From Linnemannia hyalina (Eukaryota; Mortierellomycota; Mortierellomycetes; Mortierellales; Mortierellaceae), in NCBI GenBank assembly GCA_019671135.1, contig JAHRHY010000015.1, forward strand, positions 682,001-746,000: a stretch of 64,000 nucleotides of DNA, given 5' to 3'. Position 1 is the first letter of the stretch. Each line of letters opens with the position of its first letter. Both the position numbers and the translations under genes were made by a program. This document shows positions 35,597-48,142 of this stretch, piece by piece. Below the pieces are notes generated by a model. The model saw only the letters and a program-made list of their open reading frames with translations, did no database searches and was not told the origin of the DNA.

Positions 35597-38500
35597 ATGG
35601 ATCAAACAATGCCCTCTTCATCTTCCTCCCCCTTGCCCTCTTCCCCCGCGGATCAATCCTCGGAGAACAATAATAATTGTATAAAAGCATCGCCCTTGCC
35701 AGAGCCATTGCCTTCTCTTCTCCTCTGCCCGGCCGACAACAATTCCACCTCCACCACCACCGCTGCTGCCACTTCTTCTACAGCCACGACCATTACAATC
35801 AGTCCATCAGAAACAGATATCGCCACATCACCAACCCCGGTTGCAGATCCCTCTTGTCCAGTCCCTGACTCCTCCTCTGCCAGCCCAGGTATATCAAATC
35901 ACTCAGGAACCGTTCCACCCAGAGGCTGGTGCCCCTATCTTTTTATTATTATTATTATTATTCTCATTCATGATTCACAGCCCAACTGTAAAAAACATTA
36001 TTCCTTTGTACTTTTGGGCTGGTTCACACCACTCGCCACTCTCGCTCTTTCTCTTTCTCTCTCTCTGCTATCTCTCTCTCGCTCTCTACCCTCTCTCTCT
36101 TTATCTCTTTTCCTTCTCCTCCAACTTTCTTTTTCTTCACTTCTCACTCCCTTCTCCTCTGCATTCCATCGTTCTCTCGCTCTCTCTTGCGCAAGCAACA
36201 CCTCCTTGATCATCCTTCCCCCTTCACACTCTTTCTCCCTCATCGGATTCCTTCCTCTTGCTTCATCCTTTAGCTGTTTGCCTGCATAACACATACAAAA
36301 AAACTCTTCCCAACCTTATTTCCCGGTGGTGTGTCACTTCAACACCGACATTGAAAGACCTTCCATTCTCATTCCTAATCTTCATCCATCAAACATACCA
36401 TGGTTCTAGGAGGCCCCCGGTACGAGTCTATCCGGGACGAAAGTCAGGACAACAGCAATAACGATAGCAACAACAATCCCACCAGATCGTCCGCCTGGTC
36501 TAGCCTCACCAGACGACCGTCCGATCAATCCGCCACAGACGATTTTGAACTAAGCCCAGTCAACGACCGGACAGGCTTAACAAGCAACCGTCAACACCGC
36601 CCACCCTTCCTCGACCAGGACTCACAGGAGGATCTACTCCAAGCTAGCACCATGGCCTCAAGCAGCCAACACCTCCAACCACCAGAAATGCATACCCGTC
36701 GACCGCGTCGCTCCAACCTCTCTGGCTCCAACATCAGCGGCGATTCGTCCCTTCGACCAAAATCAAATCGCTCTTCCACCCCGAGCTCTCGTCTCGCCTC
36801 GGTGAAGCAGGTCCTGGGCAGAGCTTCAACAAGAGTCATTGGCCTCACAGGACCATCTCGTCGACAACTCCATGGAGCCGACTCGACGTCAGTCCATTCA
36901 AAGCGAGAGCTCGACGAGGACAACGAAGGCGACGAACAAGATGCACTCAACAGGCTGGATGGTGATCAGGAGGCCCGAGCGAGTTTGGAGAGCAATCGCA
37001 CAGCCACATCCCGGCCCGGGGAACCCTCGCGGATAGCCATAACGTCTTCAACAGGACCCCCTCAAGGACCACCAGAACCAGTTTGGATCGAGCCGCCACT
37101 CGAGGGTAGATCCCTGTTCATCTTTGGTCCTGACAACTCTTTCCGTAAAATGATCAATCGTCTCCTGAACCAGACGTAAGTGAGCGCCAATCCAAGGAAG
37201 GCGCGATCTTTCTTCTTGTTGTCCTTTTAGGAGGTTTGCACAGCCATTTGAACGATCGATCTAGACCGTTCCATTTAATTGAATCTCCCAACTAACAATA
37301 TGATCACTTCAATTGACGATTAGGTGGGTGGAACTTTCGCTTCTCGTACTTCTCGTGGCCAACTTGGCGTTTCTAATAGTCGCAGTGTCTTCACCGATGG
37401 ACAGAACGGACACTGTTTGGGGAGGACACTGGACCGACTATGGACTATTGGCCGTCTTTGTGATATATACGTAAGGTGTCGCTGACAACGTTCAGATTAC
37501 ACATAGTTGGCTGTACGGACGGATCGTTTTCTAATTTCTTGATCACATCTTTTACACGAAATAGCCTGGAGATTGGCGCAAGGATAATTGTTTCCGGACT
37601 GGTCTTGTATCCGCAGGATGGCGATAAAGTCCGCAAGTTCTTTGGGAAAAAACCCAGGACAGACAATCTCCACGATACCAATCCCACAATCCTTAGGAAA
37701 TCGCCCGAGGCACAACGTGCAAGGACAATGGCGCTACAGCCTCAAAACTCCAGCGCCAAACTGAACGAGCAGGCTGTACCACATTCCACTGGAACGAATC
37801 GAGCCACAACCATCATCGATTTTGCTGTCGGGCGACAGACAACAATGATGCAGTTTATTCCGACATATATGGACCCCTTGGTCGCTTACAAACCTCAGTT
37901 CATTGCAGCAGAAGGAACTCAGGTCCCTTTTCTCCGACACACCTTCAACCGTATCGACTTTATTGCAGTGGCTTGTTACTGGGTGGACTTCTTTCTCATG
38001 ATCACTGGAGTGCGAGGCGTTTACTTTTTCAAGGCCGTGGCGGCAATGCGAACTCTCCGTCTGCTCAACATTACCGGGGGATCGGCGACCATTCTGCATT
38101 CCCTCAAGAAGAGTGCCCCTCTTCTAGTCAACATTGTGCTCTTTATTGCATTCTTCTTCATCGTTTTCAGGTAAGGGGTGCAAATAATGCTCCACTGGTT
38201 ACCCACAGAAATGATTGTGTGTTAATGAGCAACTGTGATGTATTGACTGTTGTATTATTCATTATTTTATAGCATTATTGGCGTGCAAGCTTTTAAGGGA
38301 TCGATGTCTAGGCGCTGCGTGAATGCACAGAACAACTCGATAGTTCTCAATGGAGTCTATTGTGGAGGATACTATGATCTGGACAATCCGGGAATCAAAC
38401 AGTCATATCTCAGCGCTGATGGAGAACCGAGCTTGACGGCAGCCAAAGGAAATATTTGCGCGCAGGGATTTGTCTGCAAGGTATAGGCGAGAATTTCAAG

Positions 38501-38877
38501 CGCATGATCTGGAACTTTTAAACTCAACACATGCGGAACCCGGGACTGACTGCTTCATCTTCTTCTAACGGTGCGTTTGTAATGTAGGATATCGGAACAA
38601 ACTATGAAAACGCCATCTCGTTCGACAACATTTTTTCCGCCATGGTTCCAGTATACGTGTTGATGACAGGACAGACATGGACGGACCTGATGTACAGCAT
38701 CATGGACGCAGAGTATGCATGGTCATCCATCTACTTTGTATTGGTGGTTCTCGTCATGAACTTTTGGATTCTCAACCTGTTTGTGGCTGTTATCAACGAG
38801 ATGTTTGCCAAGATCCGAGACGATTCTGCCAACAACTCTGCCTTCTCTTCTGAAAGATCGGACAGGTAAGGCAAAAG

Positions 38878-38910
<33 letters not shown>

Positions 38911-41900
38911 GGGGTTGGCACATTAGGGCGGTCAAGGCTTTTTTTGCTGCAAAGGAAGCTAATACGTTTTTCTACTTGATTCACTTTCAGCAAAAACCAA
39001 ATCTTGAACGACAGTATCAAGAACTTTACCTACACCGAGTCGGAGCAGACGAGTCGCAGAAAAAGGTGGGTCGAGACGTTGGAGGGTGTCTGGGTTGCTG
39101 CCATCATTGTCGATCTTGTCTTCCAGTGCTTGCCGAGTTACGACTCATCATCCGAGAAGCTTCAGCGACTTGGTAAGTCTCTTTGGCAATGGACTTGTGA
39201 CTGGGAACAGATTGGAGCCAAGTATTCCTGGTTGATTGACATCTTCTACTGACCGTTTCAAATAGATCGAGTTGAGCTCGGGTTCACGGTCGCTTTTGCG
39301 GTGGACATTGTCATCCGATTTCTGGTCTGCCTGCCTATGCCTATGGAATTCTTCAAGAGTAGAAAGAACATTGTAGACCTGTTCTTAGCAACCGTGACAC
39401 TGCTTATCCAGATCCCGCCCATCAAGAACAGTCATGTCTACTTGTATCTTACCGTTTTCCAGGTGGTCAGGATCTACAGACCGATCATCTACATCGAGCG
39501 TCTTCGCTCCCTTATTGTACGTCGTGGTCTCAGTCTCTTTTGTTAACCGTTCTTGATTTGATTTTGATAACCCTAAAGCTAACAATCCACTCTTTCCAAC
39601 TGCTTTAGCAACGAGTTGTTGGTAGTTGGATTGGTTTGTTGAACTTGGTGATGTTCATTGCCGTATTCGTGGCAGTAGTGTCGGTCATGGCAGGAATCTT
39701 GTTCAGGGAGAACGTGGATCCTAATGAGGACCATATGACCTTTGCGGATTTTTATGTCAGTTACCTCGCCATGTACCAGGTAAGTTGTCGCAAGCAGAGG
39801 CCAAGTACTACAAGAAGCATACATAGTGCAAAGGTACTTCGGGCATTAACATAGACATCACCCCCGCTCCTCTTTCTAGATCTTTTCTGGAGAAAACTGG
39901 ACAACCATTCTGTACAGTGTCATGCAACCGAGCGTGACAAGTCAGATTATCGTCGCCACGATCTTTATTATCGCTTTTTACAGTTTCGCCAATTGTAAGT
40001 AATCCTGCAAGTGCAGGCTTTTCGTCGACAATTTTTATTCCAAATCCGTATCAATGTTACTCACCTCCCTCGCTTACATTGGCCCCCTAATAGTTGTTCT
40101 GTTGAACATGCTAATTGCGATCATTATGGAGAACTTTGAAGGCGGCACGGAGGCATCGAAGCACGCACAGCAGATCTTGGATTTCGCATCAAAGGAAGGC
40201 TACTCAAAACGCAAGGAGCGCGAGTTTGTCCTGTACCTGACAAAGTATCTCAAGCCGATGCCCAAGTCGATTGGTGTCGACAGCTCGCAGTCAGGATGGA
40301 TCCACAAGATGCGCAAGGGACTTGCCCGCCAGTTTCTTTTGGTCGATAATGACCTTTTCCATTCGAAGGAGCTCGACCCTATGGTGCGAACAGCCTCCGA
40401 CCCCACAAGACGCCACCACAGACGCCGCTCCAGCCAGAACTTTGGACCCCTCGAATTGGACCAGATCGACGACAATGAGCACTTCAGGAATCTCTATGGC
40501 GTTCAGGCACCTGGAACCGACGAGGCTGGAAGTATTATCGAGCCTGTAAAGTCCAAAAAGGTTTTCTCCATGGACTCACTCCGACATAGATCGTTCTTCA
40601 TCTTTGGACCCGACAACAAGCTCAGGAAGATGCTGCAGCCCATGGTGACTCCTGGGCGGGGACGGCGTATTGAGGGTGTTCCAGAGAACGTGCTGCTGAG
40701 TCGACCTTTCAACCTCATCATCACTATCGCGATCTTGGCGTGTGTCGTTGTGGCGGCTGTGACGACTCCAGTATGGCGCTTCAATCAATTGGAGAGTGGG
40801 GAAGAGGAAACGCCGCTGATTATCCGCGTATCCGACTGGTTTTTCCCTGTCTTCTTTACGGTCGAGTTCCTGATTCGAGTCATCGCCGATGGATTCATCT
40901 TCACGCCGGATGCCTACCTCAAGACACTATGGAACAAGATTGACTTCTTTGTGCTTCTCACCCTGTACGCCCCTTGGTTCACCAACCTTGGTGATTCACA
41001 GGGATTCGCCCGTTTCTTCCGTTCTCTCAAGGCCCTGCGTGCGCTTCGTCTGATCAACCAGTCGGCCTACATCAAGGGAACCTTCCATGCAGTGTTGGTC
41101 GCAGGATTCCCTCAGCTTTTTGACGCCACCTTGCTCTCGATGTCCTTGATTGTGCCCTTTGCCATCTATGGCATGCGCATGTTCTCGGGCCAGTTCTATT
41201 CGTGTAACGACAAGAGCCCTAGCATCGAACGCATGGAGCAGTGCGTGGGGATTTTCTTCGACAAAGGCATTGAAGGACTGGCCGAGGAGACGGGATTCTA
41301 CAAACCACGCATATGGTCCAACCCACATGTCTACAGCTTCGACAACTTTGGGGACTCGTTCTTGATCATGTTCGAAATTGTGTCTCAGGAGGGCTGGTCT
41401 GGAGTCATGGAGACGGCGCGCGATGCTGTTGGACTCGGCATGCAAATGAAGACCGACGCCTCACGCTACAACGCCATGTTCTTTGTCTTGTATAACTTGG
41501 CTGGTGGATACTTTGTCTCGGCCTTATTTGTCGCCATCGTCATCGAGAACTACACCAAGCGAACCGGTACCGCCTTTATGACAGCCAATCAAAGGCGGTG
41601 GATGGATCTGAAGAAGCTGCTCGGAGGAATCCGTATGAGCAAGTACATGTCGACACCCCCCGCCGGCGCCATCCGTCGCACGCTCTACAACATTGTCTCA
41701 CCCAAACGAGGCTGGTTTGTGCGACTCTTGACGGTTGTCACCATCATCAACGGCATTGTGGTCGCGACGGAGCATGTTGACTCGCCCTCATGGGAGGTCA
41801 CCAAGGCCTGGATTTCGTTGGGTCTCCTGGTGTTTTATATTGTCGAAATTGTTCTCAAGATTGGAGGTCTGGGTTGGTCTGGATACCGAAAGAACCGGTG

Positions 41901-44412
41901 GAACATTTACAATGGGTCTATCTCCATTGCGGCTTTTGTGCTGACGGTCTGTCGTATTTTCTGGGCCTCTTCCTTACCACAGCCGCTCATTCAGACTCAA
42001 AAGTTGCTCCTGACGGCGATATTGTTCCGCTTGGTGCCTCGCAGCAACAGTTTGAACCAACTCTTCATGACCATGGCGTAAGTTCTTTGCGACATTGGAT
42101 GGTGAGCTTAATTCTTTTCTATGATGCGTTTACTAATGACTACCTTCTCTGATCCCTTTTTATTAGTGCAAGTATCAACTCGATTGCCAGTTTGTTTGGC
42201 GTGTGGCTCGTTGTGTTTGCAGTCTACGGCATCATGTTTATGGAGATCTTTGGCTTGACTTCCTACGGGCCTAATGGCTCGGACCATGTCAACTTCCGTA
42301 ACACTGGAGCAGCCCTTCTCATGATGGCCCGCATGTCAACAGGGTAAGCAACACTGCTAACTCTTGGATGCAAGCGTGACCCTTGTTATTGCCTCAAGTA
42401 CTCATGAACTTGATTCTTTTGTTATATATCAACCTATAGAGAGGGATGGAATGACCTGATGCACGATTTCGCTGTCGAACGGCCCTACTGTGTGAACAAC
42501 CGACTCGACTACCTCTTCTCTGACTGTGGATCGACCTCGTGGGCATATGCACTCTTCATCTCCTTCAACATCATCTCGATGTATATCTTTACCAACATGT
42601 TCATCGTTGTAGTGATGCACAACTTTTCGTACGTCTACCAGATCGCCCCCGGTTTCTCGTTGATCAACAGAGACGAGATCCGAGCTTACAAACGTGTCTG
42701 GGCCGAGGTTGACCGTGACCGGACCGGATACATCCAAGAAAAGGACCTTACCAAGTTCTTGATGGTAAGGATTGTGACCCTTTAGGGGAGCTTGATAATA
42801 ATCGTTTGTCTAAGCGCCTCCAAATTAACCTTTTTCTTGGCTGATATGTTTAGAAATTGCGAGGAGTGTTTGATGTACGGATCTACAGCGAAGAACACTC
42901 GATCGCCAAGCTGCAGTCAAGACTCGAAACCGCCAAACCAACCTCCGTGAAGATATCAGCCCGGGAACTGGAAAAGAATACAACCAGCCAAGCCACCCAG
43001 GCACGGAAAGTCTTGATGTTGAACCAGACCAGTCGTCGAACGACCCTCAACTGGGAGGATGAACAGAAGGGGACAGGTACTGGTAAGGGGGTAGGACAAG
43101 GACAGGGGCTCCCTGATCCTTCTCGGCCCAATCTATCGTACAAGCTGGATTTTGACTACAACTTGGCGGCGTTCAACTCTGCGATTGCCAATATTGACAG
43201 GGAGAGGGTGCATCAGAAACGGAAGGTGTACAACTTTTTGTATACGGAGGCGATCATGTCGATGGAACCTATCCCTGGAACTGAGTTTCGCAAGAGGAAG
43301 TCGAGGTTCTTTCCATGGCGGAGTCTTGGCAGACAAGCTGGGGCATCAACAATGGCAGGAGCAGGAGGAGCAACATCAAGGGCAGGACCTGGATCCGAGG
43401 CTGACGACTATGAAATGGGCGGACTGGGCGAGGACGATACTCCTGAGGAATGTCTGAAGGGTATCTCCTTCCAAAAGATGCTCATGATCCTGGCACACTA
43501 CAAGCTGATTGAGGACGACCAGTGTCTGTCGATCCGCGACATGTTCCATCATCGTCAGAAGATGGATCGGATCCACGCCCACATGAGCGTGATCAAGATC
43601 CGGAGTGTGTTGTTGAAGTTCTTGATTCGACAACGGTTCTTGAAGCATTATCATGCAGTAAAGAGGATCCAAGCTATGATGGGCGGTGCGTCGTGGTCGG
43701 ACGATCAGCCTCCTATTGGTGGCGATCCTTCTTCTGGCTCTCCCCCACCACCTCCTTCTTATGCTCTCACTGGTCCATCATCGTCGTCATCCTCGACACC
43801 TTTGGCTTCTCGATCCGCTCCTATGGCATCTTCTTCGTCTCCTGCAGGCGCTGGTATCGGTTCTTCGCAACACACTGAATCAATGGCACAAGTTCCAGCA
43901 GCATATTCGTCCGTCTCGTCGACTAGCAGTTCACCCAGCTCGCGCAAGCAAGTCAGAATCAACGTCGACGACAATGTCCAAGATACTCGAGGCAGAAGCA
44001 CAGTTGCGTTTTCAGATTCCAATGTCGGCGGCCCTGGATCTTCATTCTCTCTGAAATCTGTCATTGAAGAGGATCCTATTGAACCTGTCCAAGGCGGCGC
44101 CATGATTGATGACCTCCGTTCCGAATGGCGCAGTAAGTTTTCTTGTCATTTCATTTCTTCCTTGGTTACCATTTCCACTGTGAGAGTTGGGGGGGGGGGG
44201 GGGGGGTTGGAGCATTTTCAGCTAACCCGCCGCGTCTTTTCTTTTTGTGTAACTTAGCATTCATCTCGAATCACGACATGTCTGTAACAGGAACGACAGA
44301 TGCAGGACAGGCTGCAGCGCTGCAGTCAGCTCCGGGCGTCTTCCAGATCATGGATATAAACACCCCACGCCCTACTCCCAGGCACGAAGTCCTTGGCTTG
44401 GACTACCTTTAA
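35597..44412 (+). CDS. CCH1: Voltage-gated calcium channel alpha subunit, Cch1-like (four-domain)
   Basis: Pore-forming plasma-membrane calcium channel of the high-affinity influx system. Fifteen exons: 35597-35888, 36410-37175, 37324-37470, 37565-38170, 38273-38480, 38588-38865, 38991-39172, 39266-39516, 39609-39779, 39880-39994, 40094-42077, 42167-42343, 42440-42764, 42854-44132 and 44258-44412, giving 2311 residues. Four six-helix repeats are recognisable by pore loops: TGQTW (Q702), SGENW (E972), SQEGW (E1438) and TGEGW (E1727). A motif LFIFGPDN..RKM precedes domain I (about 333-345) and recurs before domain III (about 1173-1186). After domain IV comes an EF-hand-like segment, AEVDRDRTGYIQEKDL. 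The C-terminus is long, Ser-rich and basic. The first exon is the least sure part; an ATG at 36400 is an alternative start. Introns 6 and 14 carry long G-runs. Confidence 0.93.
38880..38909 (+). repeat. G30 run inside intron 6 of the calcium channel gene
   Basis: Thirty consecutive G on the sense strand, then A and four more G, within the 125-base intron at 38866-38990. The exact length may be uncertain in an assembly. Confidence 0.85.
44189..44206 (+). repeat. G18 run inside the last intron of the calcium channel gene
   Basis: Eighteen consecutive G on the sense strand in the intron at 44133-44257. Confidence 0.85.
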
Positions 44413-44568
44413 ATTTCAGTAATCTTTTTTTTTCTATTTTACTCCCTCCACATCGTGTATAAATTTCATCCCCTTTCTTGCTATTTGCTTTTAATGTTTC
44501 GTTCCGCACTAATTTGTTTGTACGTGTATTGTTATTGTTTGTTTTGTATGCTTGGGATGCTATCTGAT

Positions 44569-47500
44569 CTAATCAGACTGAGGTTCAGGCTCAGGAGTAG
44601 TATACTCTGCATCATCACTCCACGAAGAGGTCTCCAAAGTTGACGGTTGAGTATCATTCACCGACAGACCACCATTGCTGTGAGAGGCGTTGGGGAAGCC
44701 AAACGAGGCACTGACATAGTCCAGCAGAGACTTGTCGGACCGCAAAGCTACAATGTCGCCACGTCCGGATTTCATTGGGTAATTGATGATGCAGTCCAGC
44801 AGCTTCCCTATTACAATGATTAGAGAACGATTAAAGGGTGTCAACTAAGGGGTTTGCTTCGACACACATAAAACATGTCTAGCGGCGTGGAAAAAAGAAG
44901 CGACAAAAAAGAGTTAGAGGGGGGGACTTACAGGGTTCAAAGAGTTGAGGAGAGGCTTGGAGGTGCGCCATAAAAGTCCGGATCTCATCCGCAAACCCAT
45001 CAAGCCCATACGTGAAATAGACCAAATCCCTTCCCAGATCATCCCCATCATCCACCCTTGAATACGCAGAGCATACAGAAGCAGCCATCAACTGGATCAA
45101 AAACTTCAACTGCAAATGACCCCCAAACGCGCCACAACCCCAGTTACCCGTGGCGATGAGTTCCCCGCGAGGCGAGGGGGCTTCTCCACGACAGAGACCC
45201 CATTCCGTGGATGTGATGGGTGACCGTCGGAACCCGACGATAGCCTTGTTGAGTTCTCGAAGAACTGCCGATTCACAGAATTGGTCTAGTCGCTCGGATA
45301 CGGACTTGAAAGGCAACGCGTCAATCGCACAAATTTCTGTCTTCCTTCGACCTAGCTTGTCTCTAAGTGAGTGTAAGACAAGGAAGGTGTAAGAAACGTC
45401 TCAGCTTATCAAGAAGCGAACACATACAGATATACATGACAAGTTTGTGCCCAGAGTATTTCTAAGACGAGATTCTTACCTTGGAGTGGTGTCGATGTGG
45501 TTGGAGTGCCATTCAAAAGTCTGGGCATATCCGTTGTAATTTGAGAACCGCTCCGCGCCCTTCATCAACAGCGCTTCATTGTTCTGAAGTGTCTGCGTGA
45601 ACAGTCGAGAAATGATCAGCTCAGGGCAGATCACAAACCGAATCTCCTCCTGAACTGCCCCCTAATAAGAATTTCATAATTAATTTTTGGTGGCGTCAGA
45701 TGGGGGATAATGAAGGAGCAAGGATCTAGATCTACAGGAGGACAGGGGACAAATGGACAACAGCAATAGCAGCAATGTTGGCTTACTCGACTAAGGACTC
45801 CACCGCCAATGACTTTGTTGGCGAAGTCCAACTGAAGGGCACCGAGTGGGGCGTCATCTTCGAGGGGAGCATCCAACTCAATCTGAACATTCGAGTAACG
45901 GAACGGCGCCTGGTTAAGCATCTCTCCCGAGCTCAGTGTAACTGTATCGTTCAAGACTTGTCTATGGAATGTCACAACTCCAGTAGGCACTATTTTTCAC
46001 CAAGACGCGTCAGGACATGTTAGTTGATATGTAAAAGCATTGAACGCGTTGATATAGACAACCTTAGAAGCACAACATGTTACAAATGGAGGAGCGTACT
46101 TTGTTGAATGATGCGGTCGAAATAGTGGATGATACAACGAAGCTTAGCAGCATTAGTTGAGGTACAAGGGTTCCGGGCTTCGTCGCTGTGGAAAAGACTG
46201 GAAAAGTTGATGGATGGGTATCGAGGAAATGGGGGCCGTTTATAGTCTCGTCCAGCATTAGTATGCGAATTCCGTGTTGCTGACTCGTGTCCTGCACTAT
46301 GTGTTTCCCTGCCAGACTTGACTTGTCCACTCAGATCCTCCTGTTTCACAGTACCAGCTCCACTACCACCACCACCGTGTCTACCATCGCCGGGGCGGAC
46401 TGAGCGTTCTTGTTGATGATGTCCACCTTGCTTCTTGTTGTTATCGAAATGGGGAGAAGTCGCCGTTGCTGGTGGTGAGGTTCTTGATGACTCTGGCTTG
46501 AACGACGTTTTCGGTTCGGTCTTTTTGAAATATGCAAATAGCGACAGCTGGCCATCGGTATTACGATAAGGATCTGTGTTGGACGATGACTGCTTCTTAG
46601 GACGTGGAGCAGTAGATCCATGTGGGTCCTTTGGCACGCTATCTAACGTCCTTCCTCCTCCTGCTCCTCCCTCTTGCTTTCCTGTGCTCCTGCCTTCATA
46701 TTTGTCAGAGTGAGGTCGTTTCCGGTAGGGGTTGGGGTTGCTGAAGTGCTGGTTCGGGGCATTGCGACAAGGGAACGTGCAGAAAAAGGCGTTTGCCAAT
46801 AAACACGCGATCTAAACACCGTCGTAATGAAAGAAGGTAAGAAGGTCTGTATGATCAGATACTTGCGCGCTATATAGATTCACCTTCTGGAGGGCTAAAT
46901 AGCATGATCAATTAATTGACAGCAGGAATGAGTGTGAATGGTACCTGCTCCTGAGAAAGTGTAACGGCAGAATCTTGTTGCTGCTTCAAAAAGGGGATCG
47001 GTCGCTTGACGAGCTCTGGTAGACGGAGAGCGAGCTGTTGCATCCCGGGCAAAATGACCTTGAAGAATCGGTCGCGTTCTTCACGCGACAAGAATTGGTC
47101 TTCCGCAGCTTCTTCGTTATGATCCCAACGCAAGAATGGACGGCTGACAGATGCTGCGGGAGGTGTGCGCGTTCCATCATCGTCCCCATGATCACTCATT
47201 TTCACGTCATCACCTTCATCGATGGGTCGCTCATTGTTGTTATCACCATCCTGGAATCGACCTTCTGACATAGAGGTTGCAGAGGTTGAGGTCGATGTGA
47301 GAGTAATCTTGCTGGGTACATCCCGGTCGGCTTTCTGGTTTAAAAAGGCTTCCAGGGCATCAATATTCCATCCACGAGGGTCGCCTTCATTCCAGCGAGA
47401 GAGAATCTCCGAGAGTTGCTTTGAATTGGTGATAGTGGTGGTTAGCCCTTGGACAATATCGGGCCATGCGTTGGAGACTGCGGCATGCGCAGGGCGGTCG

Positions 47501-47735
47501 GAGCAGGCGAGGCGGACGTGGTGGTGATCCCAGCAGTCCTGAAAGTCTTGAGGGTATGGGAACTCCTTTGGGTCTAATCCTGCAATCTAGCAGAAAGGTT
47601 TGTTAAAATGGTGTCAGTTGCGGCTGCTTTATAGGAATTTTTTAAAAGTGAACGTGGATAGAAAAGGCTGAGGAGTCGCACTTTGCAGAGGACGTGGTGG
47701 GTGCCGGTCTCGAAGAAGGATGACGGACGCGACAT
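44569..47735 (-). CDS. Poly(ADP-ribose) glycohydrolase (PARG), with PIP-box-like motif
   Basis: Hydrolyses poly(ADP-ribose) chains made during DNA-damage signalling. Seven exons: 47735-47682, 47586-46945, 46811-46100, 45989-45787, 45661-45480, 45362-44932 and 44807-44569, giving 820 residues. The catalytic signature GGG-x7-QEE is present as GGGVLSRGAVQEE (about 531-543, rebuilt across an intron), preceded by [14 protein letters not shown] and followed by [15 protein letters not shown] and [13 protein letters not shown]. The helical accessory part shows [27 protein letters not shown] and [12 protein letters not shown]. Between the last two an insertion of about 150 polar residues holds QLSLFAYF (320-327), which fits a PCNA-interacting box. 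The first exon is short and its donor (GTGCGA) is weak, so the extreme N-terminus is less sure. The gene is divergent from Med31 and convergent with the calcium channel. Confidence 0.93.
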
Positions 47736-48142
47736 GTCAAAAGTCGGCTTGCTTGGCGAGTGATGTTATGATGGTGTGTTACAACGAAGGAGGAGAGGGA
47801 GAAAGAGGGAGGGATGAGAGAAAGGTGTGAAAGAGGGCGACAGGTACAAACGAACGAAACCAAAGGTGACTGACAAAGTTTGCCACCATCCGTACACGAC
47901 CGCCACCAAAGGGTCTCGAGGAGCCATCGTGTGACTTGTTTTTGTGTCTCTCTCGCAGATATCAGGCATCCAGGCACAAAGCGATTGCCTGTGTCATTCC
48001 AACCTACTTGATCATCCCACCTCTCAGGACACCACGACTCTCAACACCAACAACGGAGACATCCTACCGTGCAGCACACACGCAAGCAAACGTCAATAAA
48101 AAGACAGCAGCAAACACACACACACACACACAAAACACCATC
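47736..48142. promoter_or_regulatory. Compact divergent promoter, PARG and Med31
   Basis: Only 407 bases separate the start codons of the two divergent genes. The PARG side (about 47770-47850) is purine-rich on +. The Med31 side ends in a CA-rich leader with a (CA)n run at about 48115-48132, just before the ATG. Confidence 0.5.

Noticed and set aside
36400..36409. ATG at 36400 as the only start of the calcium channel
   Set aside because: It was kept as an alternative. The CTAG acceptor at 36406-36409 joins in phase to a clean upstream exon with ATG 35597 and a GT donor, so the longer model is preferred, with moderate confidence.
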